A stretch of DNA of 64,000 nucleotides. Origin: Marinobacterium nitratireducens. Lineage in GTDB: Bacteria; Pseudomonadota; Gammaproteobacteria; Pseudomonadales; Balneatricaceae. The notes beneath the pieces are model-generated. The model was given only the letters and a program-made list of their open reading frames with translations, was not told the origin of the DNA and did not search any database. Shown here piece after piece: positions 1 through 8,680 of this stretch (position 1 is the stretch's first letter; each line of letters opens with the position of its first letter). A program made the translations under genes and the position numbers. Location: NCBI RefSeq assembly GCF_014645375.1, contig NZ_BMLT01000001.1, positions 62,001 through 126,000 of the forward strand, written 5' to 3'.

Positions 1-1632
1 GAGTACATGGCGTTCATCGCCACGGCGCTGATCTTTCTGATGGTGGGGCTCAAGGTCGAGCTGTCGTCACTGCTGCATATCCTGCCATTGCTGCTCTGGG
101 TCATTCTGGGCATGCTGCTGTCGCGCCTGGTGGTGGTGTTCGGACTGATGCCGCTGGTCGAGCGCCTGCCGGGCGCCCAGCCCGTCGGCTTCGGCTACAA
201 GGCCGTGATCTACTGGGGCGGGTTGCGTGGCGCCATCGCCTTGGCGATCGCACTCAGTCTGCCGGCGTTCGAATACTCCGAGACCTTCACGCCACTGGTC
301 ATGGGGGCGGTGCTTTTCACACTGCTGGTGCCGGCGCTGAGCATCGACCGTCTGGTGCATCGGCTGGCGCTGGACCGGCCGTCGCTGGCGGACCGCTTCG
401 CCCGCGTCGAAGGTAATCTGCTGGCGAAACGCCGCGCGCAGAGCCGCATACCTGAACTGATGGAGGGCGGTCTGTTCTCGGGTTCCATTGCCCGGCAGCT
501 GCAGCTCAATTCCGATCGCGAGATGCTGACCATCCGCGAAGAGCTGGCGCAGCTTCGGCGCGCGGAACTCAACCCCAACGAGGAGCGGCGACTGTTGTAC
601 CTGCGGGGATTCGCCGAGGAGCAGGCGCTGTTTATCGACATGTTCAACAAGGGGCACCTGAGCGAGTCATCCTATCTGCGTCTGCGTCAGCAGGTGGCGC
701 TCAATCTCGATGCCGTACGTTTCCAGGACGAGCTCGACGACATCGCTTTCAGCGAGAAGCGCCGTACCACGCTGGACCGGCTGCGCCTGAGGCTGCTGGG
801 GCGTTTCTCGTCGCTGGCCGGCTATCTGGAGCGGCTGCGTATCCGCCAGGTGGCGATGGATTACGAGATGGCATGGGGGCGTTACCAGAGCTGCGGTCGG
901 GTGCTGGAGCGATTCGACGAGCTGGTGGAAACCGAGTCGGTGTCCGCTCAGGTGGCGTCCGAGGTACGTGATCAGTACGTCAGCTGGTACGACGGTGCGC
1001 GCGACCGGCTTGACCAGATGGCGGAGCAGTTTCCCGAGTTCGTTGCGGATATGCAGGAAAGGCTGGGGCAGCGGCTGATCCTGCTGGCCGAGGTCGAGGC
1101 GATCGACGAGCAACTCGAGCATGGAACCCTTCCCCCCGGTATCGCCGAGACGCTGGAGCATGAAATGGCGCGGCAGCTGCGGTCCCTGCGCGGCCACGAG
1201 GTCAAGCGTCTGCGGGTCGAGCCCGGTGAGCTGCTGCGCAAGGTGCCCTTCCTGCGTGAGATTCCCGAAGCCGAGTTTGCAGGCCTGGCGGCGCGCATGC
1301 GCTCGCTGACGGTAGCGCAGGGGGACGATATCATCACTCAGGGCGAGACCGGCTTCTCGCTGTACCTGATCGCGCGTGGCGTGGTGCGAGTGATCCGGCA
1401 TGATGGCGGCAAGTCACGCCAGCTGGCGACGCTGATGGCCGGTGACTTCTGCGGTGAAATGGCGTTGCTGCATCAGGCGCCGCGAAGTGCCACCGTGCGC
1501 GCGGTCACCCCCTGTTCGCTGTACGAGCTGCGCCGTCAGGACGTGCTTCAGGCGATGCACGAGTATCCGGCTATCCGTGATGCCCTGGAGAAAGCGGCGC
1601 GGGACCGCCAGGTCGCGCAGCGTGACGAATAA
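1..1632 (+). CDS. CPA1-type sodium/proton antiporter with C-terminal cyclic-nucleotide-binding-like domain (5' partial)
   Basis: The reading frame is open from base 1, so the true start lies upstream and only the last 543 residues are visible. The first ~120 residues are hydrophobic helices and include the GGLRGAIALAIAL segment typical of NhaP/CPA1 cation:proton exchangers in the inner membrane. A long charged helical region follows (about 130-400). The last ~130 residues form a cNMP-binding fold, with GDFCGEMALL followed by PRSATVRA, which is the phosphate-binding-cassette pattern. Family knowledge suggests exchange of Na+ or K+ for H+. Gating by a cyclic nucleotide is inference; the tail could be a CAP-like domain that binds nothing. 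It ends 11 bp before the convergent small gene at 1643. Confidence 0.85.
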   Translation, partial: EYMAFIATALIFLMVGLKVELSSLLHILPLLLWVILGMLLSRLVVVFGLMPLVERLPGAQPVGFGYKAVIYWGGLRGAIALAIALSLPAFEYSETFTPLVMGAVLFTLLVPALSIDRLVHRLALDRPSLADRFARVEGNLLAKRRAQSRIPELMEGGLFSGSIARQLQLNSDREMLTIREELAQLRRAELNPNEERRLLYLRGFAEEQALFIDMFNKGHLSESSYLRLRQQVALNLDAVRFQDELDDIAFSEKRRTTLDRLRLRLLGRFSSLAGYLERLRIRQVAMDYEMAWGRYQSCGRVLERFDELVETESVSAQVASEVRDQYVSWYDGARDRLDQMAEQFPEFVADMQERLGQRLILLAEVEAIDEQLEHGTLPPGIAETLEHEMARQLRSLRGHEVKRLRVEPGELLRKVPFLREIPEAEFAGLAARMRSLTVAQGDDIITQGETGFSLYLIARGVVRVIRHDGGKSRQLATLMAGDFCGEMALLHQAPRSATVRAVTPCSLYELRRQDVLQAMHEYPAIRDALEKAARDRQVAQRDE

Positions 1633-1642
1633 GGTGGTGGGC

Positions 1643-1849
1643 TCAGCAATTGTCGCGGGCAGCCGTTAACCGTTCCTGCTGCAGCAGCGGTTCCCAGCGG
1701 CTGCCATCGTTCACCAGCCAGCGTCCGCAGGCGTCGCAGCGGGCGATGCACAGCGACGGTCCCTCGAACAGAATGCTGAAGTGCGTGAGATCCAGCAGGC
1801 GCGGGTTCCGGTGCATCAGCGTTGTATTACAACCTGCGCATTCCGCCAT
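1643..1849 (-). CDS. Small CxxC/CxxC putative zinc-ribbon protein, paralogue of the gene at 1919
   Basis: This 68-residue protein has two CxxC pairs (C4/C7 and C38/C41), the usual arrangement for one tetrahedral zinc site. After the second pair comes a pattern of an aromatic at +3, Leu at +4, Trp-Glu at +11/+12 and Leu at +14. The neighbouring gene at 1919-2134 has the same pattern, which supports both being real. A purine-rich GGGGGA lies about seven bases before the ATG. It is the second gene of a probable two-gene minus-strand unit, 69 bp after its paralogue. I do not recognise a named family; metal binding is inferred from the cysteines only. Confidence 0.6.
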   Translation of the reverse strand: MAECAGCNTTLMHRNPRLLDLTHFSILFEGPSLCIARCDACGRWLVNDGSRWEPLLQQERLTAARDNC

Positions 1850-1918
1850 GGCGTGTCCCCCGGGTTTCGCTTCGGTGTTCTGCAGCGGTCTGTGCTGACC
1901 GCTGCGTGCATCCTTGCT

Positions 1919-2134
1919 TCAGGCGCTTCGCAAAGAATGGCTGTCATCCTGAGTTTGCGGCGGGTAATTGCCGGCGCTGAGAATTTCCCAGCCGTTCAGG
2001 TCCAGGTGAAGGTAACTGTTGCAGCAGCGACATTTGAACAGCTGGCTGTTTTCCATCTTGCTGAGGGATATGAGATCCGGGTGTGGAGCTGCCTTGGCCG
2101 TCATTCGCTGGCATGGGGGGCAGGATCTTTCCAT
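1919..2134 (-). CDS. Small CxxC/CxxC putative zinc-ribbon protein, paralogue of the gene at 1643
   Basis: This 71-residue protein has cysteine pairs C5/C8 and C35/C38, with Tyr41, Leu42, Trp49-Glu50 and Leu52 at the same spacing after the second pair as in the protein at 1643-1849. A strong AGGAGG Shine-Dalgarno sequence sits seven bases before the ATG on the minus strand, which makes translation credible despite the small size. No catalytic motif or membrane segment is visible. Function is unknown. A structural zinc knuckle, a regulator or a nucleic-acid-binding adaptor are all possible. Confidence 0.62.
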   Translation of the reverse strand: MERSCPPCQRMTAKAAPHPDLISLSKMENSQLFKCRCCNSYLHLDLNGWEILSAGNYPPQTQDDSHSLRSA

Positions 2135-2403
2135 GATGGTGCCTCCTGTAAAGGATGGATTCTTGCCGGTGTGGCGGGCCTGCGAACAGGCTTTGCCGCC
2201 TAGTCGGAAAGGGTTCGCAGCTGTCCATGCGTAAACCGGATCCCGACGGATTTCGTTACTGGGGAAACCTTAGCCAAAAAAATGCCGAAAGGATTTAGGA
2301 CGAATTCCTAATTTTTGTCGCCAATGTCGTGTTGTTTCGAGCTTTTGTATAAAAGTGGTTGAAATTTAAAGTAATATTACGCTCTTTTTTGGGCGGGTAT
2401 TAC

Positions 2404-3234
2404 ATGACGATGAGGCGAATTTTTTTCGTGCCGACAGGGCTTGGGGCGGTACGCCGCGGTGTGTCGGCCTGTCGCTGGCACGGCGTTAACGCGCTGGCGG
2501 CATTGCTGATGCTGTTGCCAGCCTCTGCACCGGCGGACCAGCCGATGTCCTTCTCCACCGCAAAACGAGAACTTGCGGCTATCTACAGCAGCAACGCCCA
2601 GAGTTTTTACTGCGGCTGCCGTTTCAGCGCCATTGGCAAGCGCCTGTCGCCGGATCTTGCCGCCTGCGGTTATCAGCCGCGCAAGAATGCCAACCGGGCG
2701 TCACGGATCGAGTGGGAACACCTGATGCCCGCCTGGGCCTTCGGGCATCAACGCCAGTGCTGGCAGCAGGGCGGGCGCCGGGCCTGCCGCAAGGACCCGG
2801 AATTCAGGCGTATGGAGTCGGACATGCACAACCTGGTGCCGGCAATCGGCGAGGTCAACGGCGACAGGTCCAACTATGGTTATGGGATGGTGGCCGGCGA
2901 ATCGCGCGCCTACGGCCGCTGCGATGTCGAGGTCGATTTCAAGGCTCGGGTTGCGGAGCCGGCCGAGGGTGTGCGCGGTGATATCGCCCGTACCTATTTC
3001 TATATGCGGGATCGTTACGGGCTGAGGCTCAGTCGCCAGGAGACCCGGCTGCTGGAGGCCTGGAACCGCGCCGACCCGGTGGATGCCTGGGAACTCGAGC
3101 GCAACCGTCGCATCCGTCTGGTCCAGGGCAACGGCAACCCCCATGTCGAAGCCGGGGCGCACGCACTGGTCAGCGCCGGAGCGGCAGGGGGCGTGCCAAC
3201 CGGCGCGGGCTCGCTGATGCCGGGGGCAGAGTGA
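2404..3234 (+). CDS. endA: Periplasmic/extracellular endonuclease I (EndA/Dns family)
   Basis: The protein matches E. coli endonuclease I through most of its length: WEHLMPAWAFGHQRQCW, then MESDMHNLVPAIGEVNGDR, then ARTYFYMRDRYGL. The family cleaves double-stranded DNA non-specifically with a metal in a beta-beta-alpha site containing the His of the WEH motif and the Asn of the NGDR region. Several cysteines suggest disulfides outside the cytoplasm. The ATG at 2404 gives a long signal peptide ending near ASAPADQ. A TTG at 2359 in the same frame is a less likely start, and ATG 2410 is also possible. The final ~30 residues are a Gly/Ala-rich tail beyond the E. coli end. The region upstream (2135-2358) is AT-rich and probably carries the promoters of this gene and of the divergent small gene. 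Confidence 0.93.
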   Translation: MTMRRIFFVPTGLGAVRRGVSACRWHGVNALAALLMLLPASAPADQPMSFSTAKRELAAIYSSNAQSFYCGCRFSAIGKRLSPDLAACGYQPRKNANRASRIEWEHLMPAWAFGHQRQCWQQGGRRACRKDPEFRRMESDMHNLVPAIGEVNGDRSNYGYGMVAGESRAYGRCDVEVDFKARVAEPAEGVRGDIARTYFYMRDRYGLRLSRQETRLLEAWNRADPVDAWELERNRRIRLVQGNGNPHVEAGAHALVSAGAAGGVPTGAGSLMPGAE

Positions 3235-3261
3235 ACGGGTGTAGAACCGGAGGGACTTATC

Positions 3262-4251
3262 ATGCGACATATCACCAACGGTGAGATGGCCAATCAGTGG
3301 CTTGGGCAATGCGGCATCGAGGGCGGCTTTCTGGCCTGGGATGACGTGCTGCATGAGGGGCCGGTACCGGCCGGGCTCGGTCTCGACGAGCTGTCAGCGG
3401 TGCGCGCCGCCTATATCGCCAGTTGTGGCTGGGCCACTGACTTCGAGGCGCAGACCCACTTTCAGGCGCGGGATGCGCTGTTTCGCAGTGCCGCCCGGGA
3501 CGGCGGCGTGGTGATCTGGAACTCCTTCGAACTCTACGACCAGCTGCACCTGATGCAACTGCTGCACTGGTACGCCGGTGAAGGTCGTGACTGCGCCTGG
3601 CCGCAGCTGGTGTTCGTCGAGGACTACCTGGGGCGCGCGGATCCTGTACGCACCCGGGAACTGTTCAACGGTCGCAAGGCGCTGACCGAGGCCCAGCTGC
3701 AACTCGGCGCCGAGGCCTGGCTGGCCTTCGGCGCCGCCAATCCGCGGGCGCTCGCAGCGCTGTTGCAGCGCGACCTGTCGGCACTGCCATTTCTGCATCG
3801 CGCGCTCGCAAGGCTGCTGCAGGAGTATCCGGGGCCGGACGGCCTCAGCCTCAGTGAACGTCTGACACTCGAGGCGCTGGCGGATGCCGAGCTCGGTCCG
3901 GGAGAGCTGTTTCGCGCGGTACGCGAACGCGAAGACGTCGCCTTTATGGGCGACGCCAGCTTCTGGCTGATGCTCGAGCGCCTGCTCGCGTCTCCCTGTC
4001 CGCTTCTGAGGGTGCGGGGAGGTCGTTTCGAGCGGCCCGGACTGTGCGGCGGTGGCGACGACTTCCTGGCGCTGCGTATCGGGCTTGCCGCAGCCGGTCG
4101 TGAGGTGCTGTGCGGCGAGCGCGACTGGCTGGCGCAGCAGCCGGTCGATCGCTGGATTGGGGGCGTTAACCTGCGGCCGGACAACCTCTGGCGTTTCGAT
4201 GCCCTGAGCGGCTGCCTGGACCGTTCCGGCTCTGTTGCGACGCGGGGGTGA
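3262..4251 (+). CDS. DUF1835 domain-containing protein
   Basis: The N-terminus (HITNG followed by GGFLAWDDVLHEGPVP) is the DUF1835 signature. The protein is 329 residues long and soluble, with no signal peptide or membrane segment. GGAGGG lies seven bases before the ATG. The biochemical function of DUF1835 proteins is not established to my knowledge, and nothing here reveals it. It lies 27 bp downstream of endA on the same strand and could be co-transcribed, but no functional link is evident. Confidence 0.8.
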   Translation: MRHITNGEMANQWLGQCGIEGGFLAWDDVLHEGPVPAGLGLDELSAVRAAYIASCGWATDFEAQTHFQARDALFRSAARDGGVVIWNSFELYDQLHLMQLLHWYAGEGRDCAWPQLVFVEDYLGRADPVRTRELFNGRKALTEAQLQLGAEAWLAFGAANPRALAALLQRDLSALPFLHRALARLLQEYPGPDGLSLSERLTLEALADAELGPGELFRAVREREDVAFMGDASFWLMLERLLASPCPLLRVRGGRFERPGLCGGGDDFLALRIGLAAAGREVLCGERDWLAQQPVDRWIGGVNLRPDNLWRFDALSGCLDRSGSVATRG

Positions 4252-4413
4252 CAGTGGCGTACGGGGCGCGTTAGGATTCGCCTGACGGGGCGGTCCCCGT
4301 CGATTTACCAAAATGCTGTTGTTCAGTGCCAATGCTCGAATGTCCATGGCGGGCAGGGTCAATCCGTTGGTGACCTGTGACAGTTTTAATCGATAGCCAA
4401 ACGGAGAAACACC

Positions 4414-4896
4414 ATGCAAATCGCTGCCAATACCGTTGTGAAGATCCACTACACACTGAAGAACGCCGAGGGCAATGTCATCGATTCGTCCGAGGGTCAG
4501 GAGCCGCTGGCCTACCTGCACGGCGGTGGCAACATCGTTGAAGGTCTGGAGTCGGCGCTGGCAGGCAAGGCCGCCGGCGACAAGCTGGACGTCACCGTAG
4601 ACCCGGAGCGCGGCTATGGCAGCCGTCGTGACGACCTGGTCCAGACCGTGGACCGCAGCAACTTCGTCGGCATCGACCAGATCGAAGTGGGCATGCAGTT
4701 CCTGGCCCAGACACCGTGGGGCGAGCAGCCGGTGACCGTGGTTGCCGTTGCAGACGACAACGTCACCCTGGACGGCAACCACCCGCTGGCGGGCGAGGTG
4801 CTGAATTTTGCCATCGAAGTCATGGACGTTCGCGCTGCGACCGACGAAGAACTCGAACACGGCCATGCCCATGGCGAAGGCGGTCATCACCACTGA
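4414..4896 (+). CDS. slyD: SlyD-type FKBP peptidyl-prolyl cis-trans isomerase (copy 1)
   Basis: This 160-residue protein has the SlyD layout: a split FKBP domain (VKIHYTL, then EPLAYLHGGGNIVEGLESAL) with an inserted IF chaperone flap in the middle, and NHPLAGEVLNFAIEVMDVR closing the FKBP fold. It ends in a His-rich tail with GHAHGEGGHHH, a likely nickel or zinc-binding sequence. The expected roles are prolyl isomerisation and chaperone activity in the cytoplasm, possibly with metal delivery. GGAG precedes the ATG. A second copy with the same tail pattern lies at 36193-36675. A GC-rich hairpin without a T run follows the stop (about 4910-4932). Confidence 0.92.
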   Translation: MQIAANTVVKIHYTLKNAEGNVIDSSEGQEPLAYLHGGGNIVEGLESALAGKAAGDKLDVTVDPERGYGSRRDDLVQTVDRSNFVGIDQIEVGMQFLAQTPWGEQPVTVVAVADDNVTLDGNHPLAGEVLNFAIEVMDVRAATDEELEHGHAHGEGGHHH

Positions 4897-5052
4897 TGAT
4901 CAAAGCGCCGGGCGCCTGCCGCGCGCCCGGTCCCGGCCAGGGAAATGCAGTGCCGCCGCCGCTTGCATCCGGCAGTCGCATGTCCCTGGTGCCGGGATGA
5001 GCTGGACTGCCCGCAGGGCGGTCCGGACGCAACCGGAGACCAGGTTGCCCTA

Positions 5053-7218
5053 ATGTTGCGCAAGACGTCGCTGATTTCGGTTACGGTTTTCTTCCTGGTG
5101 CTGCTGCTTGGCACCTACTGGAGCCATCTCAATCACAGACTGCTCGTCAAAGAGCAGGAAGCGCTGCTGCGCGACGTTATCAATACCCAGGCCACCGCCA
5201 TCGAGCGTCTGCTCAACGAGACCCTGCTGTCGACGCAGATGATGGCGCATGAAGTCCGTCGTTATGGTGGCGAACCCCGGGACTTTCCCCGCCGCGCCGA
5301 GGAAATCCTCAGGGATTTTCCGGCGGTGTCGAGTCTGCAGCTGGTGCCGTCCGGTGTCATCCGCCGGATTTATCCGCTGGCGGGCAACGAAGCCGCGATC
5401 GGCCTTCACCTTTTCAAACACCCTCTGGCCTCGGGTCCGGCACTGCGCGCCCGGCGTGATGCCGTGCTGACGCTCAACGGTCCGCTGGAGCTGGTTCAGG
5501 GCGGGATCGGTGTGGTCGGGTACAACCCCGTGTTCCTGCGTACCGGCGATGGTGGCGAGGTCTTCTGGGGATTCGTGTCAGCGGTTATCGATCTTGAGCG
5601 GCTGCTGTCAGTAACCGATCTCGGGGCGCTGGCCGCAAACGGATACTTCTATGAACTGCTGCGTCCGGACGGCAAGGCGGTGGATCATCTGGTGGCGGCG
5701 GGCGGTCGGCAGGACAGGCCCGATACCGTCCAGTCGCTCGATGTGCCGGTGCCCAACGGCCGCTGGATTCTGCGCATGGGTCGGGACAGTGAAGACGGCA
5801 CGGCGGGATTTCGTCTCGGCGTACTGATGAGCTTCGCGGTTGGGCTGTTGATCGCCTGGCTGGTGCATTACGTGCTGCGCGAGCCGCAAAGGCTGCGCAT
5901 GCTGGTGGACTCCCGCACCCAGGAGCTGCACCGGCTGGCGTATCACGACTTCCTCACAGGGCTGGTGAATCGTCGTCTGCTGCAGGAGGAGCTGGAACAG
6001 TCGCTGCGGGAACAGGCGCGCTCGGGCGAGCCGCTGGCGCTGCTTTATCTCGATCTCGATGATTTCAAACGCATCAACGACTCGATGGGGCACGAGGTCG
6101 GGGATCAGCTGCTGATCGCGGTGGCCCGTCGCCTGCGGGGCCAGGTGAGGGCGAACGATATCGTCGCGCGCCTGGGGGGCGACGAGTTCGCGGTGGTGCT
6201 GCAGGGCAGCGGCAGCAGCGATGATCTGCTTCGGCTGGCGGAAAAACTGATCAACGCCATTCGTCAGCCGGTGCAGCTGCACAATCGGGAACTGGTGATC
6301 AGTACCTCGATCGGTATCACCGTCGCACCGGTCGATGGCGACAGCGCCAGTCAGCTGTCGCGTAACGCGGACCTTGCGCTTTACGCGTCCAAGCGCCGCG
6401 GCAAGAACTGTATTGCCTTCTTCGACCCGGCAATGCAGCAGGAGGCCTCGCGCCTGATGCAGCTCGAAGAGGAGTTGCGCGCGGCGCTCGGCAGGCGCGA
6501 ACTGGTGCTTGCCTACCAGCCGATCGTCGAGCTGTCGCAGCAGAGAACGGTGGCTTACGAAGCCCTGATCCGCTGGCACCATCCCCGCCATGGCTGGCTG
6601 GCGCCGTCGGAGTTCATTCCGGCGGCGGAACAGTCCGGCCTGATCGTAGCGCTGGGCTACCGGGTGCTGGAGACGGTTTGCGAAATGCTGGCCGCAGCGG
6701 TGGCAGAGGGCTGCGAGCGGGTGCCGGTCGCGGTGAACATCAGTCCGCAGCAGTTTCGCGACAAGCGTTTTCTGCAGGAAGTCGAACGCATACTGGCACA
6801 GACCGGGGCACCGCCAGGGCTGCTGGAGCTGGAAATCACCGAAACCAGCCTGATGGACAATCTCGAGTCGACGGCGGCAATTCTCGATGAACTGCAACGC
6901 ATCGGGCTGCGTATATCCATCGACGACTTCGGTACCGGCTACTCGTCGCTGGCGCTGCTCAAGCAGTTGCCGGTCGATACCCTGAAGATCGACCGCTGCT
7001 TCGTACGCGACCTGGAAGTCGACGAGGGAGACAGGCAGATCATTCAGGCGGTGGTGGCGATGGCTGCCAAGCTGCATCTGGACGTCGTCGCCGAGGGCGT
7101 GGAGTCGGATGCTCAGCGTCAGTGGCTTCTGGCGTTCGGCTGTCGCTGTGGTCAGGGCTATCTTTTCGGTCGCCCGCAGATCGTCGAGCGCCCGTTTTCG
7201 GGCGCCGTGACGGCCTGA
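5053..7218 (+). CDS. CHASE-GGDEF-EAL c-di-GMP turnover enzyme
   Basis: A 721-residue membrane protein. Starting at ATG 5053 puts a transmembrane helix (SLISVTVFFLVLLLGTYW) at the very N-terminus. A ~220-residue periplasmic CHASE-like sensor domain follows (NPVFL, then FWGFVSAVIDLERLL), then a second helix (VLMSFAVGLLIAWLVHYVL) and the cytoplasmic enzyme domains. The cyclase domain has an intact GGDEF at 375-379. The phosphodiesterase domain has EAL at 503-505, DDFGTGYSSL and VAEGVES. Both active sites look complete, so it may synthesise and/or hydrolyse c-di-GMP in response to an extracytoplasmic ligand. The open frame extends to 4945, but the upstream residues lack conserved character. Confidence 0.93.
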   Translation: MLRKTSLISVTVFFLVLLLGTYWSHLNHRLLVKEQEALLRDVINTQATAIERLLNETLLSTQMMAHEVRRYGGEPRDFPRRAEEILRDFPAVSSLQLVPSGVIRRIYPLAGNEAAIGLHLFKHPLASGPALRARRDAVLTLNGPLELVQGGIGVVGYNPVFLRTGDGGEVFWGFVSAVIDLERLLSVTDLGALAANGYFYELLRPDGKAVDHLVAAGGRQDRPDTVQSLDVPVPNGRWILRMGRDSEDGTAGFRLGVLMSFAVGLLIAWLVHYVLREPQRLRMLVDSRTQELHRLAYHDFLTGLVNRRLLQEELEQSLREQARSGEPLALLYLDLDDFKRINDSMGHEVGDQLLIAVARRLRGQVRANDIVARLGGDEFAVVLQGSGSSDDLLRLAEKLINAIRQPVQLHNRELVISTSIGITVAPVDGDSASQLSRNADLALYASKRRGKNCIAFFDPAMQQEASRLMQLEEELRAALGRRELVLAYQPIVELSQQRTVAYEALIRWHHPRHGWLAPSEFIPAAEQSGLIVALGYRVLETVCEMLAAAVAEGCERVPVAVNISPQQFRDKRFLQEVERILAQTGAPPGLLELEITETSLMDNLESTAAILDELQRIGLRISIDDFGTGYSSLALLKQLPVDTLKIDRCFVRDLEVDEGDRQIIQAVVAMAAKLHLDVVAEGVESDAQRQWLLAFGCRCGQGYLFGRPQIVERPFSGAVTA

Positions 7219-7310
7219 ACTATAATTCAGGGTACAGGCGTTCGCGCCTGCAGGGGTCTGCTTCACCCGTTCCGGGTGTAGCAGAGCCGAACAGGAACGG
7301 GAGACAGCTC

Positions 7311-7604
7311 ATGCAGATTTCCGAGTTCAAACAGCTGGCGTCCAGTCACCGGCTCAGAACCGTCAATTTCATCGAATCCGGTTGCGGCCCCATGGTGGTG
7401 GAGGTCGAGTTCGACGAGGGCAAGGAATTGATTCGCGACAGTCACGGCGAGGTGCTGACCTGCACCAATGTGACACAGGCCTACGATCTCTGTCACAAGG
7501 CCGGTATTCACAGCGCCAATCTGGTACAGGTGGTACCGCACGACGAAGCCTGTTCCGGCGCCGTGATGGATTATCACCGCGAGTCCATTCCGCTCAAGTT
7601 CTGA
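7311..7604 (+). CDS. Conserved small protein, possibly DUF6482-like
   Basis: A 97-residue soluble acidic protein. The ATG at 7311 is preceded by GGAACGGGAGACAG, a plausible ribosome binding site; the frame is open further upstream but overlaps the phosphodiesterase gene. Visible features are a beta-rich N-terminal half (VVEVEFDEG) and Cys residues at CTNVTQAYDLCHKAG. I see no signal peptide or enzyme motif. Its length and layout recall small gammaproteobacterial DUF6482 proteins, but I am unsure of that assignment. A strong terminator follows immediately, so it is the last gene of its transcript. Confidence 0.7.
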   Translation: MQISEFKQLASSHRLRTVNFIESGCGPMVVEVEFDEGKELIRDSHGEVLTCTNVTQAYDLCHKAGIHSANLVQVVPHDEACSGAVMDYHRESIPLKF

Positions 7605-7613
7605 TCGATCCGG

Positions 7614-7652
7614 GCACCCGTTCGGCAGCGCTGCCGAACGGGTGCTTTTTTT
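7614..7652 (+). terminator. Rho-independent terminator after the small gene at 7311
   Basis: A perfect 32-base palindrome (7614-7645; arms begin GCACCCGTTCGGCAGC) is followed directly by seven T residues. It begins ten bases after the stop codon at 7604. It separates the upstream transcript from the MoxR operon. Confidence 0.95.
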
Positions 7653-7756
7653 GTCGGCCGCATGGCGTGCCAGGGACTGCCTGATGGCAGCAATAGCGTA
7701 TGAGGGAGGGCTGTGGCATGCTGGCGACACCGGCCGACAGGCAACAGGGAACGGCA

Positions 7757-8677
7757 ATGCAGGACAAGATCGAACGCGCTGTCGCCAGCGTCAGCACGCT
7801 GGTACTGGGCAAGGATACCCAGGTGAGGATGGCGCTGACCTGCCTGTTCTCCCAGGGCCACCTGCTGATCGAGGACTTGCCCGGTATGGGCAAGACCACG
7901 CTGGCCCATGCCCTGGCGCAGGTGCTAGGGCTGAGCTTTCAGCGCGTGCAGTTCACCAGTGACATGCTGCCTGCCGACATTATCGGGGTATCGATCTTCG
8001 ATCAGCAGGCGTCGGCGTTTCGTTTTCATCCGGGCCCCGTCTTCACCCAGTTGCTGCTGGCCGACGAGATCAACCGCACCACGCCCAAGACCCAGAGCGC
8101 ACTGCTCGAAGCGATGGAGGAGCGGCAGGTCACTCTCGACGGCGTGACGCACCCCTTGCCCGAGCCGTTTTTCGTCATCGCGACGCAGAACCCGATCACG
8201 CAGTTCGGCACCTTCCCGCTGCCCGAGTCACAGCTCGACCGCTTTTTGATGCGTATCGAGCTTGGCTATCCCGACCCTGTGGCCGAACGGCAGCTGCTCA
8301 GCGAAGGACGCTACCGGCGCCAGCGCGAGCCGCTGCCGGTCTGCATCGACCTCGAGGACCTGGCGTCGATCCGCGAGTCATGCCGCCAGGTGCGGGTCTC
8401 CGACAGCCTGATCGACTACCTGCAGCGGCTGGTGCAATACAGCCGCGAGGCGCCGGAATTCGCCTATGGCGTGTCGCCCCGGGGCAGTCTGGCGTTGCTG
8501 CAGTGCGCCCGTACCTGGGCCTATATGCAGGGGCGTGAATACGTCGTGCCGGAGGACATCCAGGCGCTGCTGGAGCCGGTGATCGGCCATCGCCTGCGGG
8601 CCGCCGAGCAGGTGGGCGGCCACGGCAGCGAGGCGCTGATCCGGCAGATGCTGGAACAGGTGGATGTGGTCGGCTGA
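7757..8677 (+). CDS. MoxR-family AAA+ ATPase
   Basis: The protein has a Walker A motif in EDLPGMGKTTLAHAL and a Walker B in LLLADEINRTTPKTQSALL. The sensor region IATQNPITQFGTFPLPE is followed by QLDRFLMRI, all typical of MoxR. MoxR ATPases act as chaperones for assembling or activating partner proteins, often von Willebrand or DUF58 proteins. The next genes encode a DUF58 protein and a TgpA-type transglutaminase in the same orientation with almost no spacing, which is the standard MoxR-DUF58-TgpA operon. The start at 7757 has AGGGAA six bases upstream. An in-frame ATG at 7718 with a GAGGGAGG site is an alternative that would add 13 residues. Confidence 0.92.
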   Translation: MQDKIERAVASVSTLVLGKDTQVRMALTCLFSQGHLLIEDLPGMGKTTLAHALAQVLGLSFQRVQFTSDMLPADIIGVSIFDQQASAFRFHPGPVFTQLLLADEINRTTPKTQSALLEAMEERQVTLDGVTHPLPEPFFVIATQNPITQFGTFPLPESQLDRFLMRIELGYPDPVAERQLLSEGRYRRQREPLPVCIDLEDLASIRESCRQVRVSDSLIDYLQRLVQYSREAPEFAYGVSPRGSLALLQCARTWAYMQGREYVVPEDIQALLEPVIGHRLRAAEQVGGHGSEALIRQMLEQVDVVG

Positions 8678-8680
8678 TCC

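Noticed and set aside
3394-4893. Minus-strand 499-residue open frame opposite the DUF1835 and slyD genes
   Set aside because: It spans two well-supported plus-strand genes and the gap between them, which is typical of a GC-driven shadow frame.
4910-4932. Terminator after slyD
   Set aside because: CCGGGCGC/GCGCCCGG forms a good stem but there is no T run; it may only be a GC-rich hairpin.
7700-7756. Longer MoxR start sites (7700, 7718)
   Set aside because: The residues before 7757 do not look like a MoxR N-terminus, though 7718 has a good ribosome binding site and is kept as an alternative.
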